DNA of 54,469 bases from Candidatus Brevibacterium intestinavium (GCA_019117545.1 DWZN01000199.1:1-54469); one strand, 5' to 3'; shown: positions 16,295-25,080, counted from the stretch's first letter. Notes: generated by a model not told the origin, from the sequence alone. Translations and numbers: made by a program.

Positions 16295-17200
16295 TCAGTG
16301 CGACTCGGGCGCCGGACTCGTGCTGACGGCCCGTCGCGGGACGACGACCACCGGCACCGGCAGGACACGCAGCAGTCGTCGTGCTCTCGCCCCGATGGCG
16401 ACCTTCCCTCCGCGGCCCAGGCGACTGGAGCCGATGAACGCGAGATCGCCCGACTGCCAGTCGATGCTGTCGGCGGCCTCCTCGATGTCGGCTCCGGCCT
16501 GCGATCTGACCACCGCACGCCCTGAGGCCAGCATCTGTGAGGCCTGCTCGGCCAGCACCGCTCCCCCGTACTGTTCGGCGAATTCGGTCAGCTCGGCAAC
16601 CTCGTCGTCATAGAGGCCGTCGTTCTCGATCAGCGACAGCAGCCGCAGGTCGACGCCCAGACCGTAGGCGGTCTCGACGGCGGCGCCGATGAGTGAGCTG
16701 GCGCCGGGACGAGCCCCGTAGAGAGCGGTCACGCGAGAGATCGGACCGATGTCGGACCTGCCGTGAGGGGCGAGGAAGACCGGGACCGTCGACGAGTGAA
16801 GCAGCGCGGAGGCGACCGTGCCGATCCGCAGCTGCCGCATGAGGGTGGCCGCCCGCGCGCCGATCACGATGCCCTGGGCGCCTTCCTCCTCGGCGACTTC
16901 CATCAGTCCCTTGGCCTCATTGGACGCGACGTGGATGACGCCCCTGGCGGCAACGTCGTCGGGCACCAGCGCCATGGCCTCCTCGAGCCATTCGTCGATC
17001 TGTTCGGCCACGATGCCCGCACCGTCCTTCGGCACCGCACTCCCGGCCAGAATCGTCGAGGACTCCGGACGGACGATGGTCACGACCAGTTCGATGTCGA
17101 TTGAGCGGGCGATCGAGATGGCCAGGGCCATCGCATCACGGCCGCGGTCGGTGGCGATGTATCCGACGACCAGTCGTCGAGTGGTGGCGGTCTCTGACAT
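16295..17200 (-). CDS. Tandem universal stress protein
   Basis: 301 residues, two UspA domains in a row (about 8-145 and 155-292). Each ends in the nucleotide-binding pattern: IGARAATLMRQLRIGTVAS...VPVFL in the first and IGSSRLGRGGKVAIGARARR...VPVVVV in the second. Only the second comes close to the full GxxG-x9-G(S/T/A) ATP motif. Such double-domain proteins act in the cytoplasm in stress and energy sensing. AGGGGAG precedes the ATG. TAGAAT at about 17233-17238 (minus strand) is a plausible -10. Confidence 0.88.
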   Translation of the reverse strand: MSETATTRRLVVGYIATDRGRDAMALAISIARSIDIELVVTIVRPESSTILAGSAVPKDGAGIVAEQIDEWLEEAMALVPDDVAARGVIHVASNEAKGLMEVAEEEGAQGIVIGARAATLMRQLRIGTVASALLHSSTVPVFLAPHGRSDIGPISRVTALYGARPGASSLIGAAVETAYGLGVDLRLLSLIENDGLYDDEVAELTEFAEQYGGAVLAEQASQMLASGRAVVRSQAGADIEEAADSIDWQSGDLAFIGSSRLGRGGKVAIGARARRLLRVLPVPVVVVPRRAVSTSPAPESH

Positions 17201-17512
17201 TCTCAGCTCCCCTGTAGATGCACGTCTGGGTCGATTCTACGTTGCCCTGCCACCTCTCCCATGGGGCAGCCGGCTGGAATCGAATTCGACGACTGTGCCG
17301 TTGTCGAATCCGGACAGTCGTGACTCGATTTCGCGGATTATGAAGAATTCTTTGAGAATATAATGAACAGAACTACCGCAGCGGATCTTCACTGTGCTAA
17401 ATTCGGCAGTGCAATTACGGATTCGCAGACACATTCTTGATTGCATTTCGACCACAGTGAGCGCCGACGCCGTTCACGCGAGTTCCACGACCATGAAAGG
17501 AGCGCAGCTTCG
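17201..17512. other. AT-rich intergenic segment
   Basis: Between the stress-protein start and the first small ORF. From about 17320 to 17470 the base composition drops sharply compared with all surrounding DNA. It contains TATAAT (17359-17364, plus strand) and TAAATT near 17391, but no well-spaced -35 partner. Short minus-strand frames here have no ribosome-binding site and look like chance. It may hold promoters for both directions or be a remnant of acquired DNA. Confidence 0.4.
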
Positions 17513-17602
17513 ATGAATATGCCATTCGCAGGGCCCGACCTTCGAACGCCCTGGCACAAGCGTGCTGCCTGCCCCATGGGTGGACAAGGACTCGCCGGCT
17601 GA
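17513..17602 (+). CDS. Possible 29-residue peptide
   Basis: ATG at 17513 is preceded by AAAGGAG with ten bases spacing, one of the better ribosome-binding sites in the region. The peptide starts MNMPFAGPDLRTPWHKRAAC and ends in ...GQGLAG. It is unlike anything I recognise. It could be a leader peptide, a small exported peptide or chance. A second reading frame also stays open from 17517 to 17738. Evidence is only the ribosome-binding site and position after an AT-rich promoter-like stretch. Confidence 0.3.
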   Translation: MNMPFAGPDLRTPWHKRAACPMGGQGLAG

Positions 17603-18005
17603 CCAGCAGCCGTCATTCGCGTCTTTCTCCACCGGTGGGCCCCAGGCTGCCGATCAACGCCTTGCCACCGGTGGCATGATCTCCGGTCAGTCCCTCACCG
17701 GGTCCGTCCGTCGTCGGTCAGGCAGCCTTCGCATCTGATCCCGCAGCGCCGACAGCACTGCTGCTGAGCCGGTACTCGGACACAGGTCCTTCGCCGACGT
17801 CCGGCACTGCGGTCGCAGACCAGCACCGCTTTTCCGCATACGACGCGTGTTTCATTCGCAAGCACATTGTCGTTTCAAAGATATTCTCGTTGGGATTCCT
17901 CACCGGCCGAGGCGTCTCTTTCCAGAATTCTTGTCGCTGAGCTTTTCGGCGATAACCCCTGCCCATTTGCAGATCTCGCCTGCCATAATAATCAGAGGAA
18001 TCATT
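17603..18005. other. Intergenic stretch with twin palindromes and a second AT-rich island
   Basis: No convincing gene. It holds two copies of the 10-bp palindrome CCACCGGTGG (17629-17638 and 17665-17674) and, from about 17840 to 18000, a second stretch of low G+C with CATAAT preceded by TGC (17984-17989), an extended -10-like sequence. A minus-strand frame spanning this segment and the tRNA gene is rejected as chance. Confidence 0.4.
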
Positions 18006-18233
18006 GTGACAACCGCATTTCCATTCACCTGGCCCCGCCGCTGGGCGCTGAGCACCGGAATGAAGCTCATCCGGTGGGCACGCCGACCGGCAACCAGCAC
18101 CGAGGTGCGCCGCCAGAGGCACGCGCGCCGATATGACGCCCGGCTGCGTGCGTATGCGCGAGACCAGCGCATCCGCGAGATGCGCGACCGCGACGTCGTT
18201 CGCTATCTCAGCTTGGTCAGGCCCTTCATCTGA
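18006..18233 (+). CDS. Small arginine-rich basic protein
   Basis: 75 residues from a GTG start with AGAGGA six bases upstream. The N-terminus is hydrophobic/aromatic (MTTAFPFTWPRRWALSTG); the rest is very basic (about 20 Arg), with a helical-looking RRQRHARRYDARLRAYARD segment and the end VVRYLSLVRPFI. A strong hairpin begins four bases after the stop, which supports a real transcription unit. Family not recognised; nucleic-acid binding is a guess from charge only. Confidence 0.5.
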   Translation: MTTAFPFTWPRRWALSTGMKLIRWARRPATSTEVRRQRHARRYDARLRAYARDQRIREMRDRDVVRYLSLVRPFI

Positions 18234-18236
18234 CCG

Positions 18237-18272
18237 TCGGTGGCGCGGAATCTCCGGGGTTCGCGCCACCGA
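18237..18272 (+). terminator. Hairpin after the small basic protein gene
   Basis: Perfect 11-bp stem TCGGTGGCGCG / CGCGCCACCGA with a 14-base loop, starting four bases after the stop codon. No T tract follows. Confidence 0.6.
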
Positions 18273-18348
18273 TCCACGACTGTGTCGAGCGTCACCTTCT
18301 CCCGATTTGTTCTGACGCCCCCACCTGGGTAATATTGATCGGGCAAGC

Positions 18349-18421
18349 GGGGGTATGGCGCAGTTGGTAGCGCGTCTCCATGGCATGGAGAAGGTCAGGG
18401 GTTCGAATCCCCTTACCTCCA
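18349..18421 (+). tRNA. tRNA-Ala (anticodon GGC)
   Basis: 73 bases fold into a full cloverleaf: acceptor GGGGGTA with TACCTCC (one G-U pair) plus discriminator A, D-arm with AGTTGGTA loop, anticodon loop ATGGCAT giving GGC, and T-arm with GGTTCGAATCC. The 3' CCA is not encoded (ACCG follows). It reads GCC and GCU codons. Confidence 0.96.
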
Positions 18422-18426
18422 CCGCA

Positions 18427-18463
18427 GAAGCGCCGGGATCCGATGATCGGATCCCGGCGCTTC
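18427..18463 (+). terminator. Terminator of tRNA-Ala
   Basis: Perfect 17-bp stem GAAGCGCCGGGATCCGA / TCGGATCCCGGCGCTTC with a 3-base loop, five bases after the tRNA. It can also end transcription of the convergent NCS1 permease operon. Confidence 0.8.
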
Positions 18464-18556
18464 GTCGTGTGCGCTCACTGCGCTGGTGCATGCCCGGCCC
18501 CGACCGGACAAGCGCCCGATCCTCATCCGTACGTCGGAGCCTGAACCCACACGTGG

Positions 18557-20008
18557 TCAGTGATCACCGGTGAGGCCGAAGTCCTCGGCACTGCGCTGGA
18601 TCGCCTCCTCTTCCCTCTGCCCCTCCGGCCGGCGCCGGGTGAGGATGAAGTACATCAGACCCGCGACCAGCAGTCCGACGGCGAAGGACATGTCGGCGCC
18701 ATCCATCGCCGAGGCGGCCGCGCCCGTGTAGAAGGACAGCGAGAAGAACGGGATCATCGCCGCGAATCCGACCGCGTAGGCCGTCAGTCCCCTCCACGCC
18801 CATCGACCGTAGACACCATTGCCGCTGACGATGTCGCCGAGCGCGTAGCGACCGCGTCGGACGAGGTAGAAGTCGACGAGGTTGACCGCAGTCCAGGGTA
18901 TGAGGAAGTACAGCATCAGTCCGACGAAGCTGTTGAAGCTGCCGAGGTAGTCGTCCGGAATCGTCCATGCGATCGCGAGAGCGACTGCGCCGACGATGAC
19001 CAATGACACCACTCGCAGACGCACTGTCGGCTCCATCGGTTTGAACCCGTCGATGGCACTGGCACCTGTGAGCGTCGCACCGTAGGCGTTGACACCCATG
19101 ATCGAGACCAAGGCCATCGACGAGACGAGGACGACGATCGTTCCGAAGCCCGGAAAGACCATGTCTCCGACACTGCGCAGGGTAGCGATCGGATCGGCGT
19201 CCGGAACATATCCGGCCAGCAGTGCTCCCAGCGACATCAGCCACACCGCCGACAGCCCGGCACCGGCGTATACGGAACCGATGAGCCTCGGTGCCGACGA
19301 CCTGTGCGGAAGGTACCGGGTGTAGTCGGAGACGTAGACGGAATAGCTGATGTTGTACCCGGCCGAGAGCGAGAACTGCACGAGGAACCCCGAGACCGTC
19401 CACCCGGCCGTTCTCACCGGCGCGTCGGCATCAATGGCCGCTGTCGGCAGATGAATGCACGCGAAGACGGTGATCACGATGAACACGGCGATGAGGATGT
19501 AGGTCATCCATCGTTGGATCAGGTGGAGCAGATCGTGGCCGATCACGGCGATGAGGATCGACACGGCGATGATGGCCGGATACCAGAACCATGTCGCCTC
19601 GGGGAAGATCCCGATGCCCTGGGTGACGAGGATCGTATCGAAGACGAGGAAGCCGATGTAGACGAAGACCGTTGCGATGAATGGCAGCAGCACTCCCCGG
19701 CTGCCGAACTGGGCCCGAGATTGGATCATCTGGGCCAGGCCCATCGTCGGACCCTGGTTGGCGTGGAAGGCCATGAAGAAGGTTCCGAAGCCCACTCCGA
19801 GGACGATCGCGAGGACGGACCATCCCAGGCTCAATCCCATCGTCGGGCCGGTGAATCCGACGACGAGGGTGGTCAGGACGAAGTTGCCGGCGAACCAGAA
19901 GGGTCCCTGGTGCCAGACCTCTCCATGGCGCTCGGACAAGGGGACCACATCGATCGATCTGGATTCGATGACGGAGTCGGTCGTGTTCGAGGACAGTTGT
20001 GATGACAT
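18557..20008 (-). CDS. NCS1-family nucleobase/hydantoin-type permease
   Basis: 483 residues, about twelve hydrophobic segments; family of CodB, PucI and Mhp1, which take up cytosine, allantoin, hydantoins and related compounds with protons or sodium. Typical features are HQGPFWFAGNF near residue 33, the NQGPTMGLAQM stretch in helix 3, and NISYSVYVSDYTRYLP in the middle. Its start lies 25 bases downstream of the nitrilase stop, so the two form an operon. The amidohydrolase partner suggests that the imported compound is an amide, carbamoyl compound or nitrile, but the substrate is not readable from sequence. Confidence 0.9.
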   Translation of the reverse strand: MSSQLSSNTTDSVIESRSIDVVPLSERHGEVWHQGPFWFAGNFVLTTLVVGFTGPTMGLSLGWSVLAIVLGVGFGTFFMAFHANQGPTMGLAQMIQSRAQFGSRGVLLPFIATVFVYIGFLVFDTILVTQGIGIFPEATWFWYPAIIAVSILIAVIGHDLLHLIQRWMTYILIAVFIVITVFACIHLPTAAIDADAPVRTAGWTVSGFLVQFSLSAGYNISYSVYVSDYTRYLPHRSSAPRLIGSVYAGAGLSAVWLMSLGALLAGYVPDADPIATLRSVGDMVFPGFGTIVVLVSSMALVSIMGVNAYGATLTGASAIDGFKPMEPTVRLRVVSLVIVGAVALAIAWTIPDDYLGSFNSFVGLMLYFLIPWTAVNLVDFYLVRRGRYALGDIVSGNGVYGRWAWRGLTAYAVGFAAMIPFFSLSFYTGAAASAMDGADMSFAVGLLVAGLMYFILTRRRPEGQREEEAIQRSAEDFGLTGDH

Positions 20009-20033
20009 CGTCGTCTCCTGGGTTCAGCGCCTC

Positions 20034-20909
20034 TCAGCGCAGTGGGTCTTCGCTGGTTTCCGATTCGACGGCTCGATGCGCGTCGTCGCCTGGAGCGGAG
20101 TAGAGGTCGGTGCGTCGATCGGCGAAGACATCGCTGAAATCGGACAGCCTCTTGTTCCGGCTCTCGCTCAGTTCGATGTCGGCCGTGACGGCTTCCTCCG
20201 CGCTCCGGTCGAGATCGGCCAGAGCGACCGGCCATCCGTTCGCATCGACGATCACGGATGCCGACGTCCAATGGGTGTCCCGTTCGACACCGGTGCGATC
20301 GCAGGCGGCGATGGACACGCGGTTCATCGACGCCTGTGCCTGGACACGCACGACTTCGCCGGGCCTCTCCCCCGCCGGCCGCGGCGTCCTGGGCCAGTTG
20401 ACGGGAGCACAGATCAGGTCGGCTCCGCGCAGTGCGGGGCTGCGGATCCACTCGGGGAACTCAAGGTCGTAGCAGATGACGACGGAGACGCGCCCGTGCT
20501 CGGTCTCGACGACCGGTGGAGCAGCCTCACCGGGGGTGAAGACCGTCCGTTCGGCATCCCAGAGGTGGACTTTGCGGTAGATGACGGGATCGCGGCCCGG
20601 AACGAGAAGTGCCGCACTGTTGAAGGGTCTGCCGTGTTCGTTGGCCTCGCAGAACCCGGCCACGATGATCGCGTTGTGCTCATCGGCGGCCTGCTTCCAC
20701 CGCGATACCGCGTATCCGTCGACCGATTGCGCCGCGGCACCGGCTTCGGCGGAGTCGGCGAAGGCGTATCCGGAGCTGGTCAGTTCCGGGAAGACGACGA
20801 TCCGGGCTCCGGCGTCGACTGCCCGGCCGAACCGTTCGAGGCTCTCATCGACGTTCGCTTCGACTTCGCCGAGTCGTGGGGAGAATTGGCAGCACGTGAT
20901 TGTGGTCAT
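20034..20909 (-). CDS. Carbon-nitrogen hydrolase (nitrilase superfamily amidase)
   Basis: Cytoplasmic hydrolase of 291 residues. The catalytic triad is clear: Glu42 in FPELTSSGY, Lys113 in YRKVHLW and Cys146 in VICYDLEFPE. The fold continues to about residue 255, followed by a hydrophilic tail rich in Asp/Glu. Within the superfamily it resembles aliphatic or carbamoyl amidases more than true nitrilases; the substrate is not known. I chose ATG at 20909 because TACTGT lies seven bases upstream (leaderless); a GTG three codons earlier is possible. First gene of an operon with the NCS1 permease, divergent from the double-Lrp regulator. Confidence 0.9.
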   Translation of the reverse strand: MTTITCCQFSPRLGEVEANVDESLERFGRAVDAGARIVVFPELTSSGYAFADSAEAGAAAQSVDGYAVSRWKQAADEHNAIIVAGFCEANEHGRPFNSAALLVPGRDPVIYRKVHLWDAERTVFTPGEAAPPVVETEHGRVSVVICYDLEFPEWIRSPALRGADLICAPVNWPRTPRPAGERPGEVVRVQAQASMNRVSIAACDRTGVERDTHWTSASVIVDANGWPVALADLDRSAEEAVTADIELSESRNKRLSDFSDVFADRRTDLYSAPGDDAHRAVESETSEDPLR

Positions 20910-20916
20910 GCCAGGC

Positions 20917-20936
20917 ACAGTAGTGTCTCAGACCAC
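20917..20936 (-). promoter_or_regulatory. Leaderless -10 and inverted repeat upstream of the nitrilase
   Basis: TACTGT (20917-20922, minus strand) stands seven bases before the ATG. Directly upstream, GTGTCTCAGACCACAC (plus strand 20923-20938) contains GTCT-C-AGAC with outer GTGT/ACAC, an inverted repeat fit for a dimeric regulator. The divergent double-Lrp protein is the obvious candidate. Confidence 0.4.
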
Positions 20937-21079
20937 ACAGCCACACCCATTCACGAGCATTGATTCCGCTCGAGTGCGCGATTGTTGGTCGTAGACACCA
21001 TTCGATGAATGAATCACCAGTCAGACGGGTATGAATATGCAAAACTGTAAAGACATACCTTGTCGTTCCGGGAGGCGGC

Positions 21080-22093
21080 GTGCCGGGAAACGTGTCCGAG
21101 CAGTCACGGACCAGGGTGCTTCAAGCACTTCGCGACGATGGGCGAGCCAGTTTTGCCCGCATCGCCACGAAGGCGGGACTGGCCCGGCATCAGGTCGCGT
21201 CGATCGTTCAGACAGCGCTCGCCCGAGACGAGCTCCGCCTGACGGTCTCGATCAACCCGGGCCTGTTGGGGCTGGAACGCTTCGCCTACCTTCAGATCAC
21301 CGTCTCCGGGCCTGCCCAGCCTGTCAGAGAAGCGCTCGTGTCGATGTCGGAGACCACCTTCGTCGCCGATGTCGCCGGCCGGAGCTCCGTAGACGCGGAG
21401 CTCAGGGTCGGCCCCGATCCGCATCTGAAACGCACACTCGACAGCATTCGTCAGCTTCCCGGCGTCAGCGATATCCGCACGACGCTCTATGACTCCATTG
21501 AGGTCAACCGCTTCTCTCCGTTCCCCACAGCTGCCGCCCCACTGACCATCGACGAGGCCGATCGTGCGATCATCAGACATCTGCATACGGATGCCCGCGC
21601 CTCGTATCGGCAGCTGGGAGAGGCCTCGGGCCTGTCCCCCAGTGGAGCGCGTCTGCGCTTCGACCGACTGAACAGAGGTGGGGCGATCAAGGTCGTCGGC
21701 ATTCCCGTGCGCGTCGGTCGGCCCGAGACGCCCACATTGGGTTTGGGACTTCGATCCTCCGTACCAGTCGGAGAGCTGCTGCCGCGGCTGGCTGCCCTCC
21801 AGCCCGAGTTCTTGGCGGTCTCCGTCGGTGCCTATGACTTCATTGCGACGATCTCGGCCGATTCCGCCCACGAGCTCGTCGAGATGCTGGATCGTCTGCG
21901 CGGGACCGACGGCCTGGCCGAGGTGGACTGCTGGGCGAATCTGACGATCGCCAAGGAACAGTACGGCGAGACAGGCAGTCTCCTCACCCCTGCTCGAGAT
22001 CGAGCAGATGCCGTTTCTTCGCCTCTCCCCAGGCATAGCCGGTCAGAGATCCGTCGGCACCGATCACCCGGTGACAGGGGACGACGATGCTGA
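21080..22093 (+). CDS. Lrp/AsnC-family regulator with duplicated HTH-RAM module
   Basis: 337 residues made of two Lrp units in tandem: HTH at about 5-50 ([19 protein letters not shown]) with a ligand-type RAM domain to about 140, then HTH at about 155-205 ([20 protein letters not shown]) with a RAM domain to about 290. Standard Lrp proteins have one unit of about 150 residues. The GTG start has GGGAGG four bases upstream. It is divergent from the nitrilase-NCS1 operon and probably controls it. The last 36 residues overlap the end of ogt on the other strand and look like a run-on tail. Confidence 0.88.
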   Translation: MPGNVSEQSRTRVLQALRDDGRASFARIATKAGLARHQVASIVQTALARDELRLTVSINPGLLGLERFAYLQITVSGPAQPVREALVSMSETTFVADVAGRSSVDAELRVGPDPHLKRTLDSIRQLPGVSDIRTTLYDSIEVNRFSPFPTAAAPLTIDEADRAIIRHLHTDARASYRQLGEASGLSPSGARLRFDRLNRGGAIKVVGIPVRVGRPETPTLGLGLRSSVPVGELLPRLAALQPEFLAVSVGAYDFIATISADSAHELVEMLDRLRGTDGLAEVDCWANLTIAKEQYGETGSLLTPARDRADAVSSPLPRHSRSEIRRHRSPGDRGRRC

Positions 22094-22538
22094 TGGGGTT
22101 CTTCCCGTTCGCTGCGCCCACGGCTCGGGCGGCGCCCGGCCTGCCCAGGGCTTCGGCCAGTTCGCCGTAGCCGGCGGTGCCTCCGTAGGGAATCAGCGTC
22201 AGTGCGTGCCAGACCGAGCGTTGGAACTCGGTGCCCGGTGTCGCCAGCGGCAGGTCGAACCGTCTGCGCTCACCCGCGAAGTACTCCCGCAGCTGCACCT
22301 CGGTGTCGGCGAAGATGGCGAGGTCGTTCTCCGGTGTCGGTTCGACACCGTAGGACCGGTGCAGGCGGTGGGTGATCTCATCGGAGACTTCGAGGTAGAG
22401 GCCGGTCAGATGCTCGCCGTCGGATGTCAGCAGCACGGGCCCCAGTGCTGTGTCGCACGCCGTCGAATACACCGGGGCCGAGGAGTTCGGCAGGTTGAGG
22501 GCGGTCACGGTCGTTGGGGTGTCATCGAGTGCGATCAC
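21984..22538 (-). CDS. ogt: Methylated-DNA-[protein]-cysteine S-methyltransferase
   Basis: Suicide repair enzyme that moves methyl groups from O6-methylguanine to its own cysteine. The acceptor motif [15 protein letters not shown] is present, preceded by the winged-helix [17 protein letters not shown]. 184 residues from the GTG at 22538, which has AGGAG seven bases upstream; an in-frame ATG at 22565 is possible but has no such signal. It follows the ada-alkA gene closely (16 or 43 bases) and completes the set of Ada functions in a separate polypeptide. Its 3' end overlaps the convergent regulator by 110 bases. Confidence 0.93.
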   Translation of the reverse strand: MIALDDTPTTVTALNLPNSSAPVYSTACDTALGPVLLTSDGEHLTGLYLEVSDEITHRLHRSYGVEPTPENDLAIFADTEVQLREYFAGERRRFDLPLATPGTEFQRSVWHALTLIPYGGTAGYGELAEALGRPGAARAVGAANGKNPISIVVPCHRVIGADGSLTGYAWGEAKKRHLLDLEQG

Positions 22539-22581
22539 GGCGGGGCTCCTTGTTCGTCTGGTCATGTGCGTTGCGATTCGC

Positions 22582-24042
22582 TCATCGGTGCGTCTTCGAG
22601 TGGTGGGCCCAGAGCAGATGAGTGAGATAGGACCGCCAGGGGCTGGCCGCCGACAGCGCCTCTGTCCACGTCTGCCCACTGCCCGAGCCCCGACCCGTGG
22701 CGAAATCGCTCAGAGCCTTCTTCACCCCGAGATCGGAGGCGAGGAAGACGTCCGGATCGCCGAGAGCGCGCATGCGGATGTATCCGTTGCTCCAGGGTCC
22801 GATCCCCGGCAGGGCGAGGAGTCGGCGGCTCGCCTCCTCCCGATCGCTGCCGGCGCCGAGGTCGAGGCTTCCGTCGGCCAGCGATGCCGACAGCGCTCGG
22901 ATCGTACGGACCCGGGAGGCGGGCAGCGCCCAGTCCTCCGGTGCGAGGGCTGCGATCGCCTCGGCGGTGGGGAACAGTCTGTCGACCCCCGCAGCCCGCA
23001 GCTGGCCAGGCAGCGACTGCCCTGCCCCGGCGACGAGGCGTTCGAGATGTGTGGACGCCGCGGCCAAGGAGATCTGCTGTCCGAGCACCGTGCGCAGCGC
23101 CAATTCGACGGGATCGCTGTGTCCGGGCGAACGGATTCCGGGGTGGGAGGCGACGAGACCGCCCAGACCAGCTGCGCCCAGCGTGGCCTCGACCGCCTCG
23201 GGGTCGGCATCGAGATCCAGCAGGCGCCGGGCTCGGGCCACAGCGCTGCCGAGGTCACGAGTGTCGGCCAACCGGAGTCGGCAGTCGACGAAGTCGCCGG
23301 CTCCCGGGCTCAGCGTCACCACGGCCGGTCCGTGGGCCAGACGCATCGACCGGGTGTACGCCCCGTTCTCGACGGTCTCGATACCGGCCACTGCCCGCAC
23401 CCGGAGGTAGTCGAGAAGGTACTCGAGGTCGAGAGGTCGGCGGTAGGCGAGCCGGAGGACGAGTTCGTCCGTGACCTCGGCCCCGGACCCGGCGGTGCGC
23501 AGCTGTCTCGGGCTGAGCGAATACATGTCGCGGAAGGTGTCATTGAACTGACGGATGCTTGCGAACCCTGCGGCGAAGGCGATGTCGCTGACCGGCATCG
23601 TCGTGGCTTCGATGAGGGTGCGGGCGGTGCGCACGCGCTCGGTGCGGGCCAGGGCCAGCGGTCCGACACCGAGCTCTTCCTGCATGAGTCGCCCGAGCTG
23701 TCGGGAACTGTATCCGAGCGCCGCGGCCAATCCTTCGACTCCCCCGCGATCGATGACACCGTCGCGGATGAGTCGCACGGCGCGGGCCACGACGTCGCCG
23801 CGGGTGTCCCAGTCCGGAGAGTTCGGACTGGCATCGGGTCGGCACCTGCGGCAGGCGCGGAAGCCGGCTTCTGCGGCAGCCGCGGCCGTGCTGAAGAACT
23901 CGACGTTCTCCGGCCGCGGCGTGCGGGCCGGACACGAGGGTCGGCAGAAGATCCCGGTCGTGCGCACCGCCGTGAAGAACATGCCGTCGAAGCGCCTGTC
24001 ACGTGAGGTGACCGCCTGATAACGCTGGTCAGTGGTGAGCAT
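22582..24042 (-). CDS. alkA: Ada-AlkA fusion: methyl phosphotriester sensor and 3-methyladenine DNA glycosylase II
   Basis: 486 residues with the N-terminal Ada zinc domain (Cys33, Cys37, Cys64, Cys67 in FCRPSC and CRRC), an AraC-type helix-turn-helix (about 80-180, with [19 protein letters not shown]), then the AlkA N-terminal domain and the HhH-GPD glycosylase ([19 protein letters not shown], followed by the catalytic Asp in LASDLGV). It thus senses methyl phosphotriesters, likely activates its own operon, and excises alkylated bases. This architecture is the mycobacterial AlkA type. The missing O6-methylguanine activity is supplied by ogt just downstream. Confidence 0.95.
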   Translation of the reverse strand: MLTTDQRYQAVTSRDRRFDGMFFTAVRTTGIFCRPSCPARTPRPENVEFFSTAAAAAEAGFRACRRCRPDASPNSPDWDTRGDVVARAVRLIRDGVIDRGGVEGLAAALGYSSRQLGRLMQEELGVGPLALARTERVRTARTLIEATTMPVSDIAFAAGFASIRQFNDTFRDMYSLSPRQLRTAGSGAEVTDELVLRLAYRRPLDLEYLLDYLRVRAVAGIETVENGAYTRSMRLAHGPAVVTLSPGAGDFVDCRLRLADTRDLGSAVARARRLLDLDADPEAVEATLGAAGLGGLVASHPGIRSPGHSDPVELALRTVLGQQISLAAASTHLERLVAGAGQSLPGQLRAAGVDRLFPTAEAIAALAPEDWALPASRVRTIRALSASLADGSLDLGAGSDREEASRRLLALPGIGPWSNGYIRMRALGDPDVFLASDLGVKKALSDFATGRGSGSGQTWTEALSAASPWRSYLTHLLWAHHSKTHR

Positions 24043-24122
24043 GTCTCAATTCTGCTCGCCCCCAAGCGCAATTACTAGCGGTTTTCGGACACGACGGTGC
24101 CCGATCGACATCGGGGCCGTGC

Positions 24123-24902
24123 TCAGCCGTTCTCCGGCCAGTAGTGGGAATCGGGCACGGAGCGCTTGCCGAAGATGGCCTGCCCCACACGCACACAGTC
24201 CGAGCCCTCTTCGATGGCGACTTCGAAGTCGCCGGACATGCCCATGGACAGCCGGCCGGCGCCGATGAGGTCCGGATCGGTCTGCCGAGCCCGCTCACGC
24301 AGCTCGGCGAGCATCCGGAAGCACGGGCGGACCCGTTCGATGTCGGAGGAGAAGATCGCCAGTGTCATCAGGCCCTGAACCTTGAGCGTGTCGAACTCAC
24401 GGATGTCCCTGAGGAAGCCCAGGAGCTCTTCGGGCGGCATACCGAATTTCGAGTCCTCGGCGGAGGTGTTGACCTGCACGTAGACATCGAGGCTGCGGCC
24501 CTCTCCCTGCAGCCGACGGTCGAGGGCGCGGGCGACCTTGATCCGGTCGAGGGCCTGGAACTCGCTTGCGAACCTCGCCACATCCTTGGCCTTGTTCGAC
24601 TGGAGATGGCCGATGACCGACCAGTCGATGTCGAGATCGGCCATCTCCTCGGACTTCCGGTGTGCCTCCTGGACCTTGTTCTCCCCCAGCTTGTGACAGC
24701 CGGCTGCGACGGCCAGGCGGATCCGCTCCTGAGGCACGGTCTTGCTGACCGGCAGCAATTCGATCTCCGCTCGGTCCCGACCGGCCCGTGACGCCGCTGC
24801 CGCGATCCGATCGTCGACCTCGGCGATGTTGGCCCGGAAATCCTCGACGGTCAGCGCCGTCGAATACTGTTCATCGTGACTGAGTCCGCTGTTCTCTCCC
24901 AT
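24123..24902 (-). CDS. YggS/PROSC-type PLP-binding homeostasis protein
   Basis: 259-residue single-domain alanine-racemase-like TIM barrel that binds pyridoxal phosphate and balances PLP and amino-acid pools; it has no known catalysis. Motifs are ELLPVSKTVP (PLP lysine), GENKVQEA, WSVIGHLQSNKAK and LSMGMSGDFEVAIEEGSDCVRVG. Length is slightly over the usual 230 because of a 30-residue N-terminal extension. The ATG at 24902 has TACCAT six bases upstream and no ribosome-binding site, consistent with a leaderless mRNA. In many actinomycetes it sits by ftsZ; here it does not. Confidence 0.93.
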   Translation of the reverse strand: MGENSGLSHDEQYSTALTVEDFRANIAEVDDRIAAAASRAGRDRAEIELLPVSKTVPQERIRLAVAAGCHKLGENKVQEAHRKSEEMADLDIDWSVIGHLQSNKAKDVARFASEFQALDRIKVARALDRRLQGEGRSLDVYVQVNTSAEDSKFGMPPEELLGFLRDIREFDTLKVQGLMTLAIFSSDIERVRPCFRMLAELRERARQTDPDLIGAGRLSMGMSGDFEVAIEEGSDCVRVGQAIFGKRSVPDSHYWPENG

Positions 24903-24908
24903 GACCTC

Positions 24909-24914
24909 ATGGTA
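24909..24914 (-). promoter_or_regulatory. Predicted -10 of leaderless yggS-type gene
   Basis: TACCAT followed by six bases and the ATG on the minus strand. Confidence 0.4.
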
Positions 24915-25080
24915 CGCAGAAACCAGGCCGGCGAGGACGGCGGTCCCGCCCCCCCCGGCCCCGAGACCGTGCTCGAAGATCGGCCGAGTCCGCACCCGGG
25001 TGAGCTGTGTCTGCACAACCGCGCGATCTCGGCCACAATGGTCGAAGAGCGAATCTCCTGCCGAATCAGAAAGCACCCGA

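Noticed and set aside
17718..18491. 257-residue minus-strand frame covering the tRNA-Ala gene
   Set aside because: A protein gene spanning a perfect tRNA and its terminator is implausible; the translation has no domain character.
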